From the NCBI GenBank assembly GCA_018873245.2, contig JAEMBT020000009.1, positions 13,295,112 to 13,359,111 of the forward strand: a stretch of DNA of 64,000 nucleotides, in the 5' to 3' direction. The translations under genes and the position numbers were made by a program. The number at the start of each line of letters is the position of its first letter. Within the stretch, counting starts at the first letter, position 1. This document shows positions 46,457-58,778 of the stretch, one piece after another. The notes under the pieces were generated by a model. That model did no database searches, was not told the DNA's origin, and saw only the letters and a list, made by a program, of their open reading frames with translations. The DNA comes from Archegozetes longisetosus. Lineage: Eukaryota > Arthropoda > Arachnida > Sarcoptiformes > Trhypochthoniidae.

Positions 46457-48769
46457 TCTATCTATTATTAATGTGATTCTAACTAAAATGAAACTCCATT
46501 TTTCACTAATTTGCATGCGCTTACCGGATAATGCCATGGATCTGATACAAGGCTTACCCATAAGCTTCTTTATATGGCTTCGATATCGGAAGAACAGCTT
46601 AAACAAAATACATAGAAATCAAATAGAGAGAACCTACAAATTACAAGTTAACAAGTATTTAACATTAGTCATTAGTTATCTAATAAGTGAAAAAAATGTT
46701 CTCACATTAATCTGAATATAAATCAACCTTTAATAGTCACATGTCTATTGTTTAAGTGTCAGAGTTTGTATCATGAAAGTAATGAAAAGCAAAACTTTGA
46801 AACATAACTTTAACGAATAGATTTCTTTACATAATTTTGATGTTTAATTTTTATCCATTACTGGTCATTTTTTGATCATCTCCTGAAACTTAATCAGCAG
46901 GAAATCAATTTATGAGTGCGTATCAAGTAATAAGAAGTCATATGGTGACATCCTTATTTTCCTGAATTTGCTGAATCAAGGGGAAAGTCTCGATTTCCCA
47001 GATAAGTCCCGAATTGAGAAAAATTGCCTGAGTTTTCTAAAATTTAAGTTTTCACAGCATAAAAAACTTTCTATATTATGACATTACATTAGGTTTTGCA
47101 ATTTTCTAATGGAAATAACAACATATAGCATGTAACATGGAAAAAAATTAATACTTTTCAAACTTCGACTTCCCGCTAACTCATCTACAAACAACATTAA
47201 AGGTCTTATTTATAGTTTGAAAGTTATTTGTAGATAAGTCAGAGCGAAATGAAAGTTTACAAATTATTGAACATTTAAATGTAATACAATTCAATCAATT
47301 TTTAGATTATAACTAAAATTTTTTGTAATAAAATAGTAATTTGAGTTTCCCGAATAAGCCCCCAATTGTGTCTTTTCAACTCCTTTTTCCCTCCCGAATC
47401 AGAGGATTATATGTCCCGAATTATAGATGCCTTAGACATAACTTGAGTTTTAAGAATAGGAACAGAATCCATTCAATACAGAGAGTCACAAAATTTCACC
47501 CCATTTTGCAATTTATTTAGAATATATTTCAGATTTTTTTGCATATAAAAAGATGTCATATTGCATGTCAAAGTGTAGAAAGTATCTTAGATAACATATT
47601 GGAGTGTAAAAAGTTTGCCAGATCACATATTGGAAGAATGCAGATTTATCTCTAGAAACAGGCAAATAATTATCATATGCTTGAGAAATATCTTTGAATG
47701 AACTATTTAATTCTTCACAATTAAAGTTGTTTTTGAATAAAGTCAAATCAATACTACAATCGTTCAAAGTTATGACTTTAGATCTTATTTTACTTTGACT
47801 AATAGATTAAACTGTTGGTTGGCAGAAAATTTTGGAACTCAAACTTAAAATTATTTGAGAGAAAACTTGTTTCTAATATTAAGCAGACCTAAAACTGTTT
47901 TTCTGAAATCAAAGTCATCTGTTTAATAAACGCATAGAATTTCAAGTTCATAACTTAAACCATTCAGGTTTATTTGAGAATTTAGGGGATCAATTGAACT
48001 GTATATGTATTCAACTAATAATGAGTTAATTATACGGTTACCAGATCTCCAGATCTGAAATCTCTAGGTTTTAACATCTAGGCAAAAGGGTTGAGATTGG
48101 AGCCCAAGTTTGGTCTTTGAACTCGCACTTGTTTTCAAATTCGTAAAAATATTATTTTGTCTTGTTGACTTTACACTTCGTGAGGCATTTAGGTATACGG
48201 TAGTTATGTGGTGTTCCCTAGTACGCTACACGAGCCACTGTTTGCGCAATCTTACTAAAAAGTGATATTGCTTATACAGTTAAACTTCTCTATCTTGAAC
48301 ATTCAGTTAAGCCATTTTTATAAAGACATGAATAAATTCATAAGAAACTAAAGCTTATGTTCTTTTCAACAAGGGCTTAACTATGTGTTCAAGTAGTGAA
48401 GTTTAACTATATATTTAGTTTAGTTGGGTTAGGTTAAATGATATAAGTAGAGAATAATAGTTCTCCTAGCTACACAAACAAACAAACATCTCTTCGAGTG
48501 TAAACCAAGTTTTCTCTTCAATTCTAGTCAAAGCTTAAGAATCACATCTATAACTTGTCCTTTATAGTTCAGTTAAGACCAAATTAATCCGATTATGAGT
48601 TGATTGTCCAAATTTTAAATATAACAAATTAAATCATTCAAGTTTGAGTTGTTTTATTTTAAAATAACTATTTTGCATTAAATTTCATGCAGTACACAAG
48701 TTTTATTGAAAGTTTATTAAGGATAAGAAATAGATTATTTGATAAAAAATAGTTATTTTTCTTTATATA
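46457..48769. other. Intergenic, weak ORFs only
   Basis: Frames at 46473-46715 (plus) and 47513-47767 (minus) lack recognisable motifs. The first half of the minus frame (NDCSIDLTLFKNNFNCEELN) looks more protein-like than average, but I found no splice partner. 48034 carries the TACGGTTACC word noted for the 42782 element. Confidence 0.35.
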
Positions 48770-48922
48770 TCCAAACCTGTTTATAATGAACTCGCTTATA
48801 CTGAACACTATGTTCTGTACCAAACATAGAATCCATAGTTGATTCAGTTCGGATACAGTGAATCTTGCTTATTGTCAACGCTTAGTTGCATAAACTTATT
48901 CACTATAAACAGGTAAGGGTAT
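48770..48922. repeat. Pogo-like MITE
   Basis: Inverted ends ACCTGTTTATAATGAAC / ACCTGTTTATAGTGAAT with TA at both outer borders; about 150 bases, non-coding. It abuts the 3' end of the ALDH16-like gene. Confidence 0.55.
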
Positions 48923-48941
48923 AGTTTAAAATGTTTGACTT

Positions 48942-50812
48942 TCATTTGGCATAACTTATATCGCCAATAGGCAGAGTTATAGATTTCTTCAATTTCTTCA
49001 GTAACTTATCAGAAACATTGGAGATATCATCGAAGTAGAGTCCAACATTTTTATGACCTGATGTTACGATAGCATTTGCTCTCTTCTCACTCGAAGCTTC
49101 ATTCATTAAACGCAATATATTTTTGCCTGAAGATGACAAATAATCGCTAAGTTTGGACAACTGATTTGTTGGATTTGAATCTGAAATAAGGACAACTGAA
49201 TTTCCTAACAACAAAGCTTGAACTACTATATTGAGTAATCTTTGATTGCCAGTTTCATCGATTCTGATGACGATTAGTCCAATTGGTTCGAAGTGTGAAA
49301 TAACTAATTGAATGCCGTAATTGTCTTTATTTTCGCTGATTCTTCCATTAGACTGCTGTAGAACTGATGGATCTACTGATAGCTCATTATCTAGAACAAA
49401 TTCATTGATTATCTTCCTTCTTTCTTCTTCCGAAGTTGTTTTCCATCTAAAAATGAATTTAGTTTTAATACTTATACGCTTTGAAAATTAACATAAATTA
49501 TACTTAGTCTGCGAGTCAAGCATTGATTTGAGCAAAAGTTGATTATTTTTATTACCAGTAAGAGAATCAAGTTCTACTCTATCGGCAACATTTGCAAGAA
49601 TCCAAGTCTCTTTCTTCACAGGATATCTAAGACTACAATTAATATAAACATTATCCGTTGAGTTGATATTTTTGGCAAATTCAAGTGCTAGTGATGCTTT
49701 TTCTGCCCATAAGCTAACATAAGGCACTTCTATGAAGTGATTGATCAAAACCATTGCCTCGTCATTAGTGCGAAACTGATAAACTTTAATACCAGTCGAT
49801 TGGTTAGCGTTTTCCACGTCAATTGCCTCGTAATCAACAACCATTTGCGAAGTTATGTCATTCTTTGGGTTCAATTGATCTCCAATTTCGAACATATTAG
49901 TTAATCGAGCTTTCATGCGTTGGCAAAGCTTTTTATAAATCGATTGTTGAACAAAAACGTTGATTGATCCTAAGGTGTCATTTATATAAGAAGTTGCAAT
50001 TCTTTCAATAGAGCTCTCAACATCTGCTGATTCGAATAAAACAAATATTGAAGGATTGGACTCTTTAGCTGTTTCTTCTATCTTATCGATTTGTTTTCTA
50101 TCTGTTATAACCAAGTTAAGGAGACCCGGCATGAGACCTGCTCTTTCGCATAGATCCACAACGAAGGCTGCACCGATGGCAGCTTTATCTTCAGCTACTA
50201 GTATAACTGGATTACCGCTAACTAGACACGGAACCAGTGAATTGATCACTTTAAGCAAAATCGATTGTGAGTCATAAACCTTAATTATAGAATATTTAAT
50301 ATTGCGAAATCCAGGTTGATTGCTTTGGTTCAAAATTGCATAGTCTGAGGAATGTTTCAAAAGTTTCTGCAGGTTTTCAGTTCTGATTCGACTAACTTTT
50401 AAAGTTGTTTGTGATGATATAGTTTCTAATAATTGTAAGTCTTTTGACGAGTCATTACATAAAGTATTGAATTTTTCTAAGAATAATCTTCTAAGTTTAA
50501 TATTATTAAACCAATTGATAACATTATTATTCTGCTTAATCAATGAGTTCTGGTTTGTGGCTAAAGATTGAACAATAGCTTGGTTTGAATGAAATACTTT
50601 CAATTGTTGAATTTGCAGCAAGTCGTTGTTAATTGAAATGGAGTCATCGCTATCTCTATTGGTTTGGCCGTCAATTTTATCAGTGATTTCGTTGTTTCTG
50701 TCCGAAAGCCACTTCTGTTAAAGAATTAAAATAAAAAATAAAATTTAAACTATAGTAAAAAATTGAGCAAAAGTTAGTTACTAACAAACAATACCTTAAT
50801 TAGTTGAAACAT
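48942..50812 (-). CDS. ALDH16-like double-domain pseudoenzyme
   Basis: Exons 50812-50795, 50714-49504 and 49446-48942 join in phase to 577 residues (MFQLIK, then KWLSDRN...). Residues about 120-200 match the cofactor-binding half of an aldehyde dehydrogenase: the KVINSLVPCLVSGNPVILVA stretch corresponds to the ALDH 'P-AL-AGN-V-K' motif, and GLMPGLLNLVI to 'GLP-GV-N-V'. The last exon repeats the same kind of block (FEPIGLIVIRIDE, LLLGNSVVLISDSNP), so there are two ALDH-like units, as in ALDH16A1 (about 800 residues in human). The nucleophilic Cys motif (G-Q-x-C) is absent from both, so no dehydrogenase activity is expected. A scaffold role is inferred. An even more diverged ALDH relative is possible. 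Confidence 0.7.
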
Positions 50813-51304
50813 TTTGCTAATTTTCAAAAATCTTATTAAAATAGTTATTGATTTCTCAAAATGCTTTTAAGTTTTAATATTAGCTTAACATTTAATAAAT
50901 AAGATTAAACTCTTATCATTAACTTCTTATCAGTTGTTAGATTAAAGTTTACAGTGTTTACAGTTTAGGCTCTAGTTATTTGCTATCTAAAAGTTTTATA
51001 ACTTTTCAAACTATTTGTAACTAAAACTAAGATTCAAATAATTGACGAGAAAATAAATGGGAAAATAGTTTACACAATGTTTGACTTAATCAATAGGAAT
51101 AAATTGACTTGAATTTAGGAAATTAAAATAACATATCTCTCTTATCTATGTTTGTATATCTATTATTTAAATATACAAACAGAACGTTATTTATTATTTA
51201 GTAATAAATAACGTTATGCCGACAATCAATACTTACGTATATTTCAACTCATATTTAGTCACATTTATGTACGTATTCTATTACCAGACATATAATTAAA
51301 GACA
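50813..51304. promoter_or_regulatory. Divergent promoter region between the ALDH16-like gene and FIP1
   Basis: The two genes start 492 bases apart and point away from each other. The gap is AT-rich and has a short palindromic word (ataacgttatttattatttagtaataaataacgttat near 51183) formed by inverted 16-base arms. No TATA box stands out. Confidence 0.4.
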
Positions 51305-53076
51305 ATGGCAGACAGTATTGAAGACGAAGAAAAGTGGTTGTATAGTAGTTCTGATCAATTACAAGATAATAATAACTCTGTTACCAATAAAGAGTCACAA
51401 CATTTTAATAATAAACAAGTCGACGACTTGTCGCAGATATTTGATAATAAGGTATTTCTCATCAAATGTTTATCTCATATTCATTTCTTAAAAACACTTT
51501 TCTTCCTCTTCTTTAGTCTTCAGACAATTTTGGACAACTCTTTGATGTGTCACATACCTCTCAAGAACTCGATTCCAACAATAAATTAGACCAATCGATA
51601 GGTATTGTCGATGAAGAAGATAAAAAATATGAGTTTGAACCACAAGAAAAGGATTTGAATCAAGATTTGGAAGACAACAACAACAATAATAACAACAATA
51701 ACGATGAAGAAGATGATGACGAAGACGATGATGATGATGACGATGACGTTCAGGTCACGATCGGTGACATCAAAGCGGGTCCGACTTCGTTCCCGTACGG
51801 CTCGGCTCCTATGAATCTGAATATAACCAAAAGAGGCACAACTTTTGGTTCAGGACAAGGAAACACTACTGCTAAGCCAAAGGCAGGCCTAGATATCGAT
51901 GCCGTCGGAACCATCAATGGCTTATCGATATATGACGTAAATCTGGACAGTCTTGAAGATAAGCCCTGGCGAAAACCAGGTGCTGACATAACTGACTATT
52001 TTAATTATGGCTTCAACGAAGAGATGTGGAAATTATATTGTGAAAGGCAGAAGAAACTGAGAACTGGTGAATTCTTGACAAACGGGCCTCCGGTGGCTAA
52101 TAAGGCCCCCTCATTCACAGGCAGCGCTCCGCTCGCACCAGGAAAGGGTGGCATCGATCAGCCCATTCCTATCGCATCTGTCAATGAAAACTCTAAATAC
52201 ACAGGAATAGGTTTGACCAAAAAAGCTGGTCCTCCACCAGGACGTAAACAATCTGGTACTATAGATGTGATCGGAGGCGGAACACCCACCACACCATCAA
52301 TGTTGCCCAGCAGAAGACCGCCAGAAACTAAAGAAAATTTCATACAAGTCATAGGCAATCGACCTCCGGGTCCACCTGGACCTCCACCACCTGGACTTCC
52401 GCCAGGAATACCGTTTCCACCGATGTCAATGCCTCCACCATTTGGATTTCCGCCACCTGGTGTTGAGTTTCCTCCGGGAATGCCACCGCCAGGCATGCCT
52501 TTGATCGCACCGAATGGTCAACCTCTACCTTTTCCTCCGGGAGACTTCCCTCCCATGAGATTTCCTCACCCGGGAATACTTCCACATCCAGAACATCACT
52601 TTGAGGAACATGGAGACAATTTCCATGAGGGAATACGCGGTTCACCGAATAAGTTCGAAGACGGACGTGAAGCAGAGCTTGAACGCGATCGGGACAGAGA
52701 TCGCGATAGGGACTACCACAGATCAAGTCGTGGCTATTCTCGTGATTATAGGGATGACGAGTCGTACAGAAGCAGTCGAAGCAGTCATTATCGCGATCAT
52801 CATCACGACAGGGACTACGAACACCACGAAAGATCCCGCGATCGAGACTTCGATAAGGATTACGAGAGTCGCAGACATAGGGATAGAGATAATAAAGATC
52901 GTGATAGGGATAGGGATAAAAGTGATTCCCATAGAGAATCGAGAGAATCTTCTCGAAGGAGACACCACGAGCACGAATATGAAGACGATCATAGCAGGTC
53001 TTCGTCTTCTTCAAGACATAAGCACAGCAAACGATCAAAAAGAGATAAAGAAGAGGAAAGTGAAACTAAGCATTAA
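51305..53076 (+). CDS. FIP1: FIP1, pre-mRNA 3'-end processing factor
   Basis: Exon 1 (51305-51451, donor AAG|GTATTT) and exon 2 (51517-53076, acceptor ctttag) join in frame to about 568 residues. Order: an acidic start with the EEKWLYSS motif, a long Asp/Glu run (about residues 115-130), the diagnostic Fip1 motif DYFNYGFNEEMWKLYCERQK (about residues 215-235), a Pro/Gly-rich segment (PPGPPGPPPPGLPPG), then a C-terminal RD/RS/RH-rich region. This is the metazoan FIP1L1 layout. FIP1 belongs to the CPSF complex in the nucleus, binds U-rich RNA through the basic C-terminus and tethers poly(A) polymerase. An AATAAA lies near 53250. The gene converges with MRPS34. Confidence 0.92.
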
Positions 53077-53337
53077 TTTGATGTTTAAAATAATGTAAAT
53101 TAGATTTGAAATGCTAAATTCATTCATTGAGTACTGTTTTCTAATATATTTCTTAATCATTCATTTAGTAATGTATTTCTGGTTTAAATTCACTATGATT
53201 GAAACTCGTACTTGAATTTTCAATTTATTTCAACTGCAAATCTTATCAATAAATCGAATTGAAAAACAAATTAGCACTTGAATTATAACAATTTTATTTT
53301 AAACTATTGACTATACAATGAAATTTGAAAAACTAAC

Positions 53338-53951
53338 TCAAACATCGGTCTTCAGCCCTTCCAAATACCTCTGATTGAACTGATACTTTCCATCAAACTT
53401 AAGATCAGGTTGTTCTCCATCTTGAGCGACTCTATAAGTCAACCAAAACAATTCCCCTTTTCTTTACTAAAGTCTTTTTCATCTAAATAAACATAAGGTA
53501 TTTTAAAGTGTTGACTTTCATCAACTTGTTTCCCATTTTCTCGTTGATGTCTTTGAAGAAAGAGTTTCATAAGAGGTGGAACGGAGTAATATTTAGGCAA
53601 AACTGTCAGTTTGTCACCCAAATCAGTTATTTGATAGCCTTTTAAGAAACTCTGCTCTTCATCTTTAGGAATCAATCGATAGTCGGGTTTATAAGAAATC
53701 TCCAAACGTCTTATTCCTGGCCATCGTTTGCCTCTAAAGACAGTCTCGCAATAAATGGTGCCAAACTTCAACTCTTCGTCCATTCGTGGGTCAACGCCTT
53801 TGATGATATGATAGGAGGGTTCGGGATATTTATTGAAAGTATTTCTTGTGATCATTCTTCCGATTCCGAAGTTCTTAAGGTTAGCCAATATTTCAAAGGC
53901 AAACTTGCCTGTCTCTGAGGTCTTCTTTCCGATGTATACCACTTTCGGCAT
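53338..53951 (-). CDS. MRPS34: Mitochondrial small-subunit ribosomal protein mS34, with apparent frameshift near its end
   Basis: I chose ATG at 53951 (MPKVVYIGKKT) because animal mS34 proteins begin with this segment; an in-frame upstream start exists at 54008. The core EILANLKNFGIGRMITR, YPEPSYHI, KVFRGKRWPG-like and RLIPKDEEQSFLK match mS34. The frame ends at 53439 directly after KEKGNCFG. Adding one base in the G run near 53457 would continue ELFWLTYRVAQDG to a stop at 53338, and that stretch looks like genuine protein. So either a sequencing or assembly slip in the homopolymer or a recent mutation shortened it. The protein acts in the mitochondrial ribosome. It is head to head with TFAM. 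Confidence 0.88.
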
Positions 53952-54449
53952 TGTTTTGATTGAATTATTTGTTAATATGAGTGTAATTTGACTGTAATTT
54001 GAATTCAATTAGTTATTCAATGTTTGTTTATATTTAAATGTTTGCTGCTTTTCAATAGAGATCACGCTTACTACGGAAGTCGACAAGAGACCAAATATTA
54101 TTTTCAACACTTTAAATATTAGAAAAATAGAGAATATTTTGATAAATAATGAGATAATTAATGAGATAATTAATGATTTTTGACAGTTTTATAAGTTGTT
54201 TGCATTAATGAAGTAAATACACAGTGATTAGTTAATTGTGTAGAACCACATAACAGTCTATAAAATCAAGTTTCAAAGAGAGCGCCAAAAATAGATGAAA
54301 CTTAAGAAAAGTTTAGAACGGACGATAGCTTTAAGCGCCTTTCAATCAAAACATACATATTAGTCTATTATTCAAAACGTTTAAACAATATTTCAACCAA
54401 TACTTCAACTAATACCTCAACCAAAACAAATCTAACGATCATCTAAAAC
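53952..54449. promoter_or_regulatory. Shared divergent promoter of MRPS34 and TFAM
   Basis: 498 bases separate the two start codons of genes that both act in mitochondrial gene expression, which suggests a bidirectional promoter. No TATA box is obvious. Inference from layout, not from a defined motif. Confidence 0.45.
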
Positions 54450-55538
54450 ATGTCATACATCCGAGCGATAAGTTCGGTAGCAGGAAAGGCATTATCATCA
54501 AATGGGTTGCGAATAAACACAAGTGGACAAATGGGAGCAATTGGTGCTTTAGGTCCTTTAGGCCCTTTCCGTCTCATCAACATGTTTGAGAAACTATCAA
54601 TTGATAAGCTCCAAACTCGCCCTAAGAGACCATCAAATGGATACACTATTTTCTTCAAACAATTCTCCCCTAAAGTCATGGCTGAAAATCCTGGTCTTCG
54701 GGCGACACAATTGGCTAAACGCATATCTGAAGAGTGGAACAAATTGGATGTAAAGACTAAAGAGGAATACTTGGAAAAAGGCAAAATTAATTTAAGTAAT
54801 TATAAGATTGAGAAAGAGAAATGGATGAATTCGTTGAGTGAACAAGAGAGTGAAGATCTCCAAAATGCTTTTAAGGTATACATTCATATCTAATCTCTTC
54901 ATTTTCATTATCTTATTCTTATTCCTAAGACTCGCAAGAGATCCCTAGCCAGACGTCGTTTGAAGATACAGCTGAAGAAATTGGAGTTTCCGAGTAGACC
55001 TCAATCGGCTTATTCTCTGTTTGTAAGGGACTTGATTTCTAAAAGATCAGGAGATGAAGAGCCGATAAAAGAGATATTTAAGCGCATATCTGCTCAATGG
55101 AAAACTTTGAGTGATGAAGAAAAAGCTCCATTTGTTGAAAGTGCTAAAAATGATAAATTGCGGTATTTGGAAGAGATGCAGAAGTGGAAGGAGAATATCG
55201 CTAAGCCTGAAAACAAACAAGTCCTCAAGAAGTTGATTGATTTGAGGGCTAAGGGATTTATATCTTCCAGGAATATTCCCGGTAGTGAGAAAGTTAGAAA
55301 AGTGGCCAAATCTAGTAAAACTAAGTTAAGGGCGAAGTCAGTTAAAGGTAAGTCAGCTAAAGGTAAGTCAGCTAAAAGTAAGTCTACTAAAGCCAAGTCT
55401 ACTAAAACCAAGTCAACTATATCTAAATCAGCAAAAACCAAAAAGACTGGCCTCAAAGGGAAGAAAGCGAAGAGAGAAAATAATAAAAAGTCGGAAATAA
55501 TAGATGAAACAAGTTCATCAAGTAGTTCCGAGCAGTAG
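54450..55538 (+). CDS. TFAM: Mitochondrial transcription factor A with Lys-rich tail
   Basis: Exon 1 (54450-54875, donor AAG|GTATAC) and exon 2 (54930-55538, acceptor cctaag) join in frame to 344 residues. Residues 1-50 are basic and hydroxylated without acidic residues, a mitochondrial targeting sequence. HMG box 1: RPKRPSNGYTIFFKQFSPKV ... SEEWNKLD. A basic linker (TRKRSLARRRLKIQLKKLEF) leads into HMG box 2: RPQSAYSLFVRDLI ... SAQWKTLSDEEKAPF. This two-box-plus-linker layout is that of TFAM, which bends and packages mtDNA and starts its transcription. The C-terminal ~80 residues are a repeat of K-S-x-K-x-K (KSAKGKSAKGKSAKSKS) resembling a histone H1 tail, much longer than the usual TFAM tail (about 25 residues). 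AATAAA at 55684. Confidence 0.92.
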
Positions 55539-56470
55539 ATATTCAAAAGAATCGGATCTAGTTTTACATAGCTATTATATTACTTAAAAAATCATTTCAT
55601 AAATCATGTTATTTCCGTATTATCAGCTAATAATTGATGATAAGTTAAGCAATTATTTGTATCCAATTTTTAATACTGTGTTCAATAAATCCGAGTTTGC
55701 ATGTCATGATTGACGTAAAAGTATAATAATTATCTGACAATAGCTTAGGTTGAGTGTAATAGTTGAACAGTTGGTCAAAACTGACATAAAAATACTATAA
55801 TAATTACCTGACAAACTTGTGTTTATTGTTATAATCGAGAAGCTGTTCAGAAAGTTCTGCAATTTAAGTAAATTTGATCTCCATAATCAAATTGCTATTC
55901 AATCAAATTCTTGACCTAAGACTGAAGTTGACTTTAATTAAACTTATTTTTGATTTGTCATACACTTCACTTTCCCGTATATTTATAATAGAGTTCGTTC
56001 ATATTCAGATATTTGTCTGAATTTATGTCTGTATATAATTTTATTATGAGTTATATTACTCTTATTATGAGTTATATTACTTTCAACTTCTGTGCCAAAT
56101 AAGTTATGTTAGAATCTGGATGTGATAAAAGCGATTGAAATCAAGTGAGATAAAAAACTAGAGTAATAGAGTTGTAAATGCTATAGAATAGATATACCAA
56201 AATACATATATTAATTATTATGAGATTCAATTTCAGGCGACAATAACCATAGAGATAACTGCTTTTTAATTGGAAACCTAAATCCAATCATCAGCTTTGA
56301 GATAATAATTGCCATTGAAATTATGCTTAAGAATCTAATTAGTATTGAATTTTTGATATGTTTTAGATTCTAATTAAAATTCGATCTGATTAATAGAGTT
56401 ATAACTTGACATAAGTTTAGATAATAGTTGCTAAAATATTTTGGGAGTATATCTAAGTAAGGACTTTGAA
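55539..56470. other. Intergenic
   Basis: 3' flank of TFAM with its AATAAA; nothing else recognised. Confidence 0.4.
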
Positions 56471-56650
56471 CTTAAGGTAACTTAAGGTAGCTTAAGGTAA
56501 CTTAGAGTAACTTAAAGTAACGCAGAGTAACTTAAAGTAGCTTAGAGTAACTTATAGTAACTCAGAGTAACTTAAGGTAGCTTAGAGTAACTTATAGTAA
56601 CTTAAGGTAGCTTTAGGTAACTTAGGGTAACTTAATGTAACTTCAGGAAT
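56471..56650. repeat. 10-bp tandem repeat, 18 units
   Basis: Decamers of the form cttaRRgtaa/g are stacked without gaps for 180 bases, with substitutions but no length changes. They resemble no known telomere unit. Confidence 0.9.
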
Positions 56651-57710
56651 AGCTAATGAATATAATATAACTGAATTTTGACTTAAAGTCATTCTGATTG
56701 AGCTAAAAGCGTTTTTGAGGACTATTAAATTATTTAGTCATTCATTTAACCATTATTGTTTTTACTCAATCATCATTTTAACGTAATCAGTGCTTTTCAA
56801 CACTGATAGTTGTTATTATAGAAATTTAGAATACTTTTCTAGTTTTTCCTCGTATTTCTCTTCCTATTATTTTGTTTTATGCGTAGTTAAGGGCTTTTTA
56901 AATTATTTTTTATTTCTTATGAATTTATTTTGTTTTTTGAAAATCACTCAACTGCATTATTAAAGAGAGAGATACTTATCAGACTAAGTATAACTATAGG
57001 AAGCGGTAATCAGATTAATAATTTTATTGTTGTGTCATTTACTTTGGGCAATTTGAGCAAGATTAATTTTGTTGCAAATTCAATTTTCGCAAGTTTAATT
57101 TTAGCGTCACATCAAAGTAGCGGAATCTAACTTTTTCTGGAATTTAGTGAAGGAAGTTATTTAGATAACTCACATTTATTTCAAATTATAATATTTTAAA
57201 TTACATAAAAACAACTTTTCAATCCTCTAATTGCGCACTTACTTCACTAAATCTTATGCTAATCGCATTATAAATGTGAGAACTAAGACTTTACTAAAAG
57301 TTTAATTAACTTTAATTTATTTTGTAATTCAGTCATTTCTTAATTAATGCAACTGTTAAATGGTTAGTAGTTAGAAGCAGTTGTACATGTTTCAAATGGG
57401 ACCAATTCAAATGGGACCATTTCAAACGGCTAATTTCAAAACGTCTAAACTCTATTTATTGATTCTATCAAATACTAATAATCTAATAAACTTCAAGTTC
57501 AATCATTTCTATTAATAATTTATATTAATATCATGTAAAGAGCTATTATGAACAGCCGAATCCGATGATTCGTTAGTTTAGAATTTCAAGGATAGATCAT
57601 TTTAAATGCAAACTTATTTTCGAATGGGAATGTACTGACTTTGATTATTTTAAAGTTAAATTTGATTTAATCACCGGTGAAGTTCTATTTTTAATGCATT
57701 CTATTGTTTC
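56651..57710. other. Intergenic
   Basis: A 66-codon frame at 56930-57130 has no motif. 57395-57435 has the phrase caaatgggacca twice. Nothing else recognised. Confidence 0.4.
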
Positions 57711-58778
57711 TGTATCATGCACAGTTCGCGAATGAAATTTTTTAATGACTTTTTAATTATAAATAATGAAATTATGAAATTTTCACAAATTAAATGTCTT
57801 ATCATATGTAAAAGTTTGATTTTGTTAAGGAATTGTTTAATTATATTAATGAAGAAATAAATTAAAATAATTTAATTTAAGGTGCGAAATAAATATAACA
57901 CTTTTCATAGAATTATTTTTGCAAATAATTGGTCTTTAATTACTATTTACATTTTAAATTTCATATATTTAAAGATTACATTGGTTTACAATATTTAGGA
58001 TCAGATTATCGGTCACTTCTTAGCTGCTATTTTTAGAACGGCTTTTAATAGCAAATCATTAGCCAAGCAGTAATTTAGTTATAATTATTAAAAGATTAAG
58101 TTTTTTAATAATTTGAATTTCTCACTTAATACTACAATAGTTTATCACTATTTCTTAACAAAGATTATTAGAATTGATAAAGAAATAAAAACGTTGTAGT
58201 CGCTTCAATTTACTAGATTTGTGGTCTACGGCAAATCCCATTATATTGGTTTAGTTTTAATGAGTTTAGTCTTTAACGGTCTACAACGTTTTTAATTTCT
58301 TAATCAATTCTAATAATCTTTGTTTAAAAATAGTGATAAACTATTGTAGTATTAAGTGAGAAATTCAAATTATTAAAAAACTTAATTTTTTAATAATTAT
58401 AACTAAATTACTGCTTGGCTAATGATTTGCTATTAAAATGCATTATAAAAATAGCAGCTAAGAAGTGACCGATAATCTGATCCTAAATATTGTAAACCAA
58501 TGTAATCTTTAAATATATGAAATTTAAAATGTAAATAGTAATTAAAGACCAATTATTTGCAAAAATAATTCTATGAAAAGTGTTATATTTATTTCGCACC
58601 TTAAATTAAATTATTTTAATTTATTTCTTCATTAATATAATTAAACAATTCCTTGACAAAACCAAACTTTTACATATGATAAGACATTTAATTTGTGAAA
58701 ATTTCATAATTTTATTATAATTAAAAAGTTATTAAGAAATTTCATGACGCGATATACTAAATTCGCGTACTGTATATG
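57711..58778. repeat. 1.07-kb near-perfect palindrome
   Basis: The left arm 57711-58199 and the right arm 58281-58778 are reverse complements with only scattered single differences, one small indel near the centre and one ~18-base insertion in the right arm near 58750; the spacer is about 80 bases. No coding region. It is probably a recent foldback-type MITE, or an inverted duplication. Such a structure could extrude as a cruciform or yield a long hairpin RNA. Confidence 0.9.

Noticed and set aside
51750-53098. Several long frames overlapping FIP1 on both strands
   Set aside because: The G+C-rich, repetitive Pro and Arg-Asp codons of FIP1 leave other frames open; only the FIP1 frame has domain motifs.
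54443-55546. Minus-strand frames opposite TFAM
   Set aside because: Shadows of the TFAM exons; the Lys-rich repeats keep the antisense frame open.
56471-56650. Telomere-like repeat
   Set aside because: The decamer does not match the arthropod TTAGG unit and is internal.
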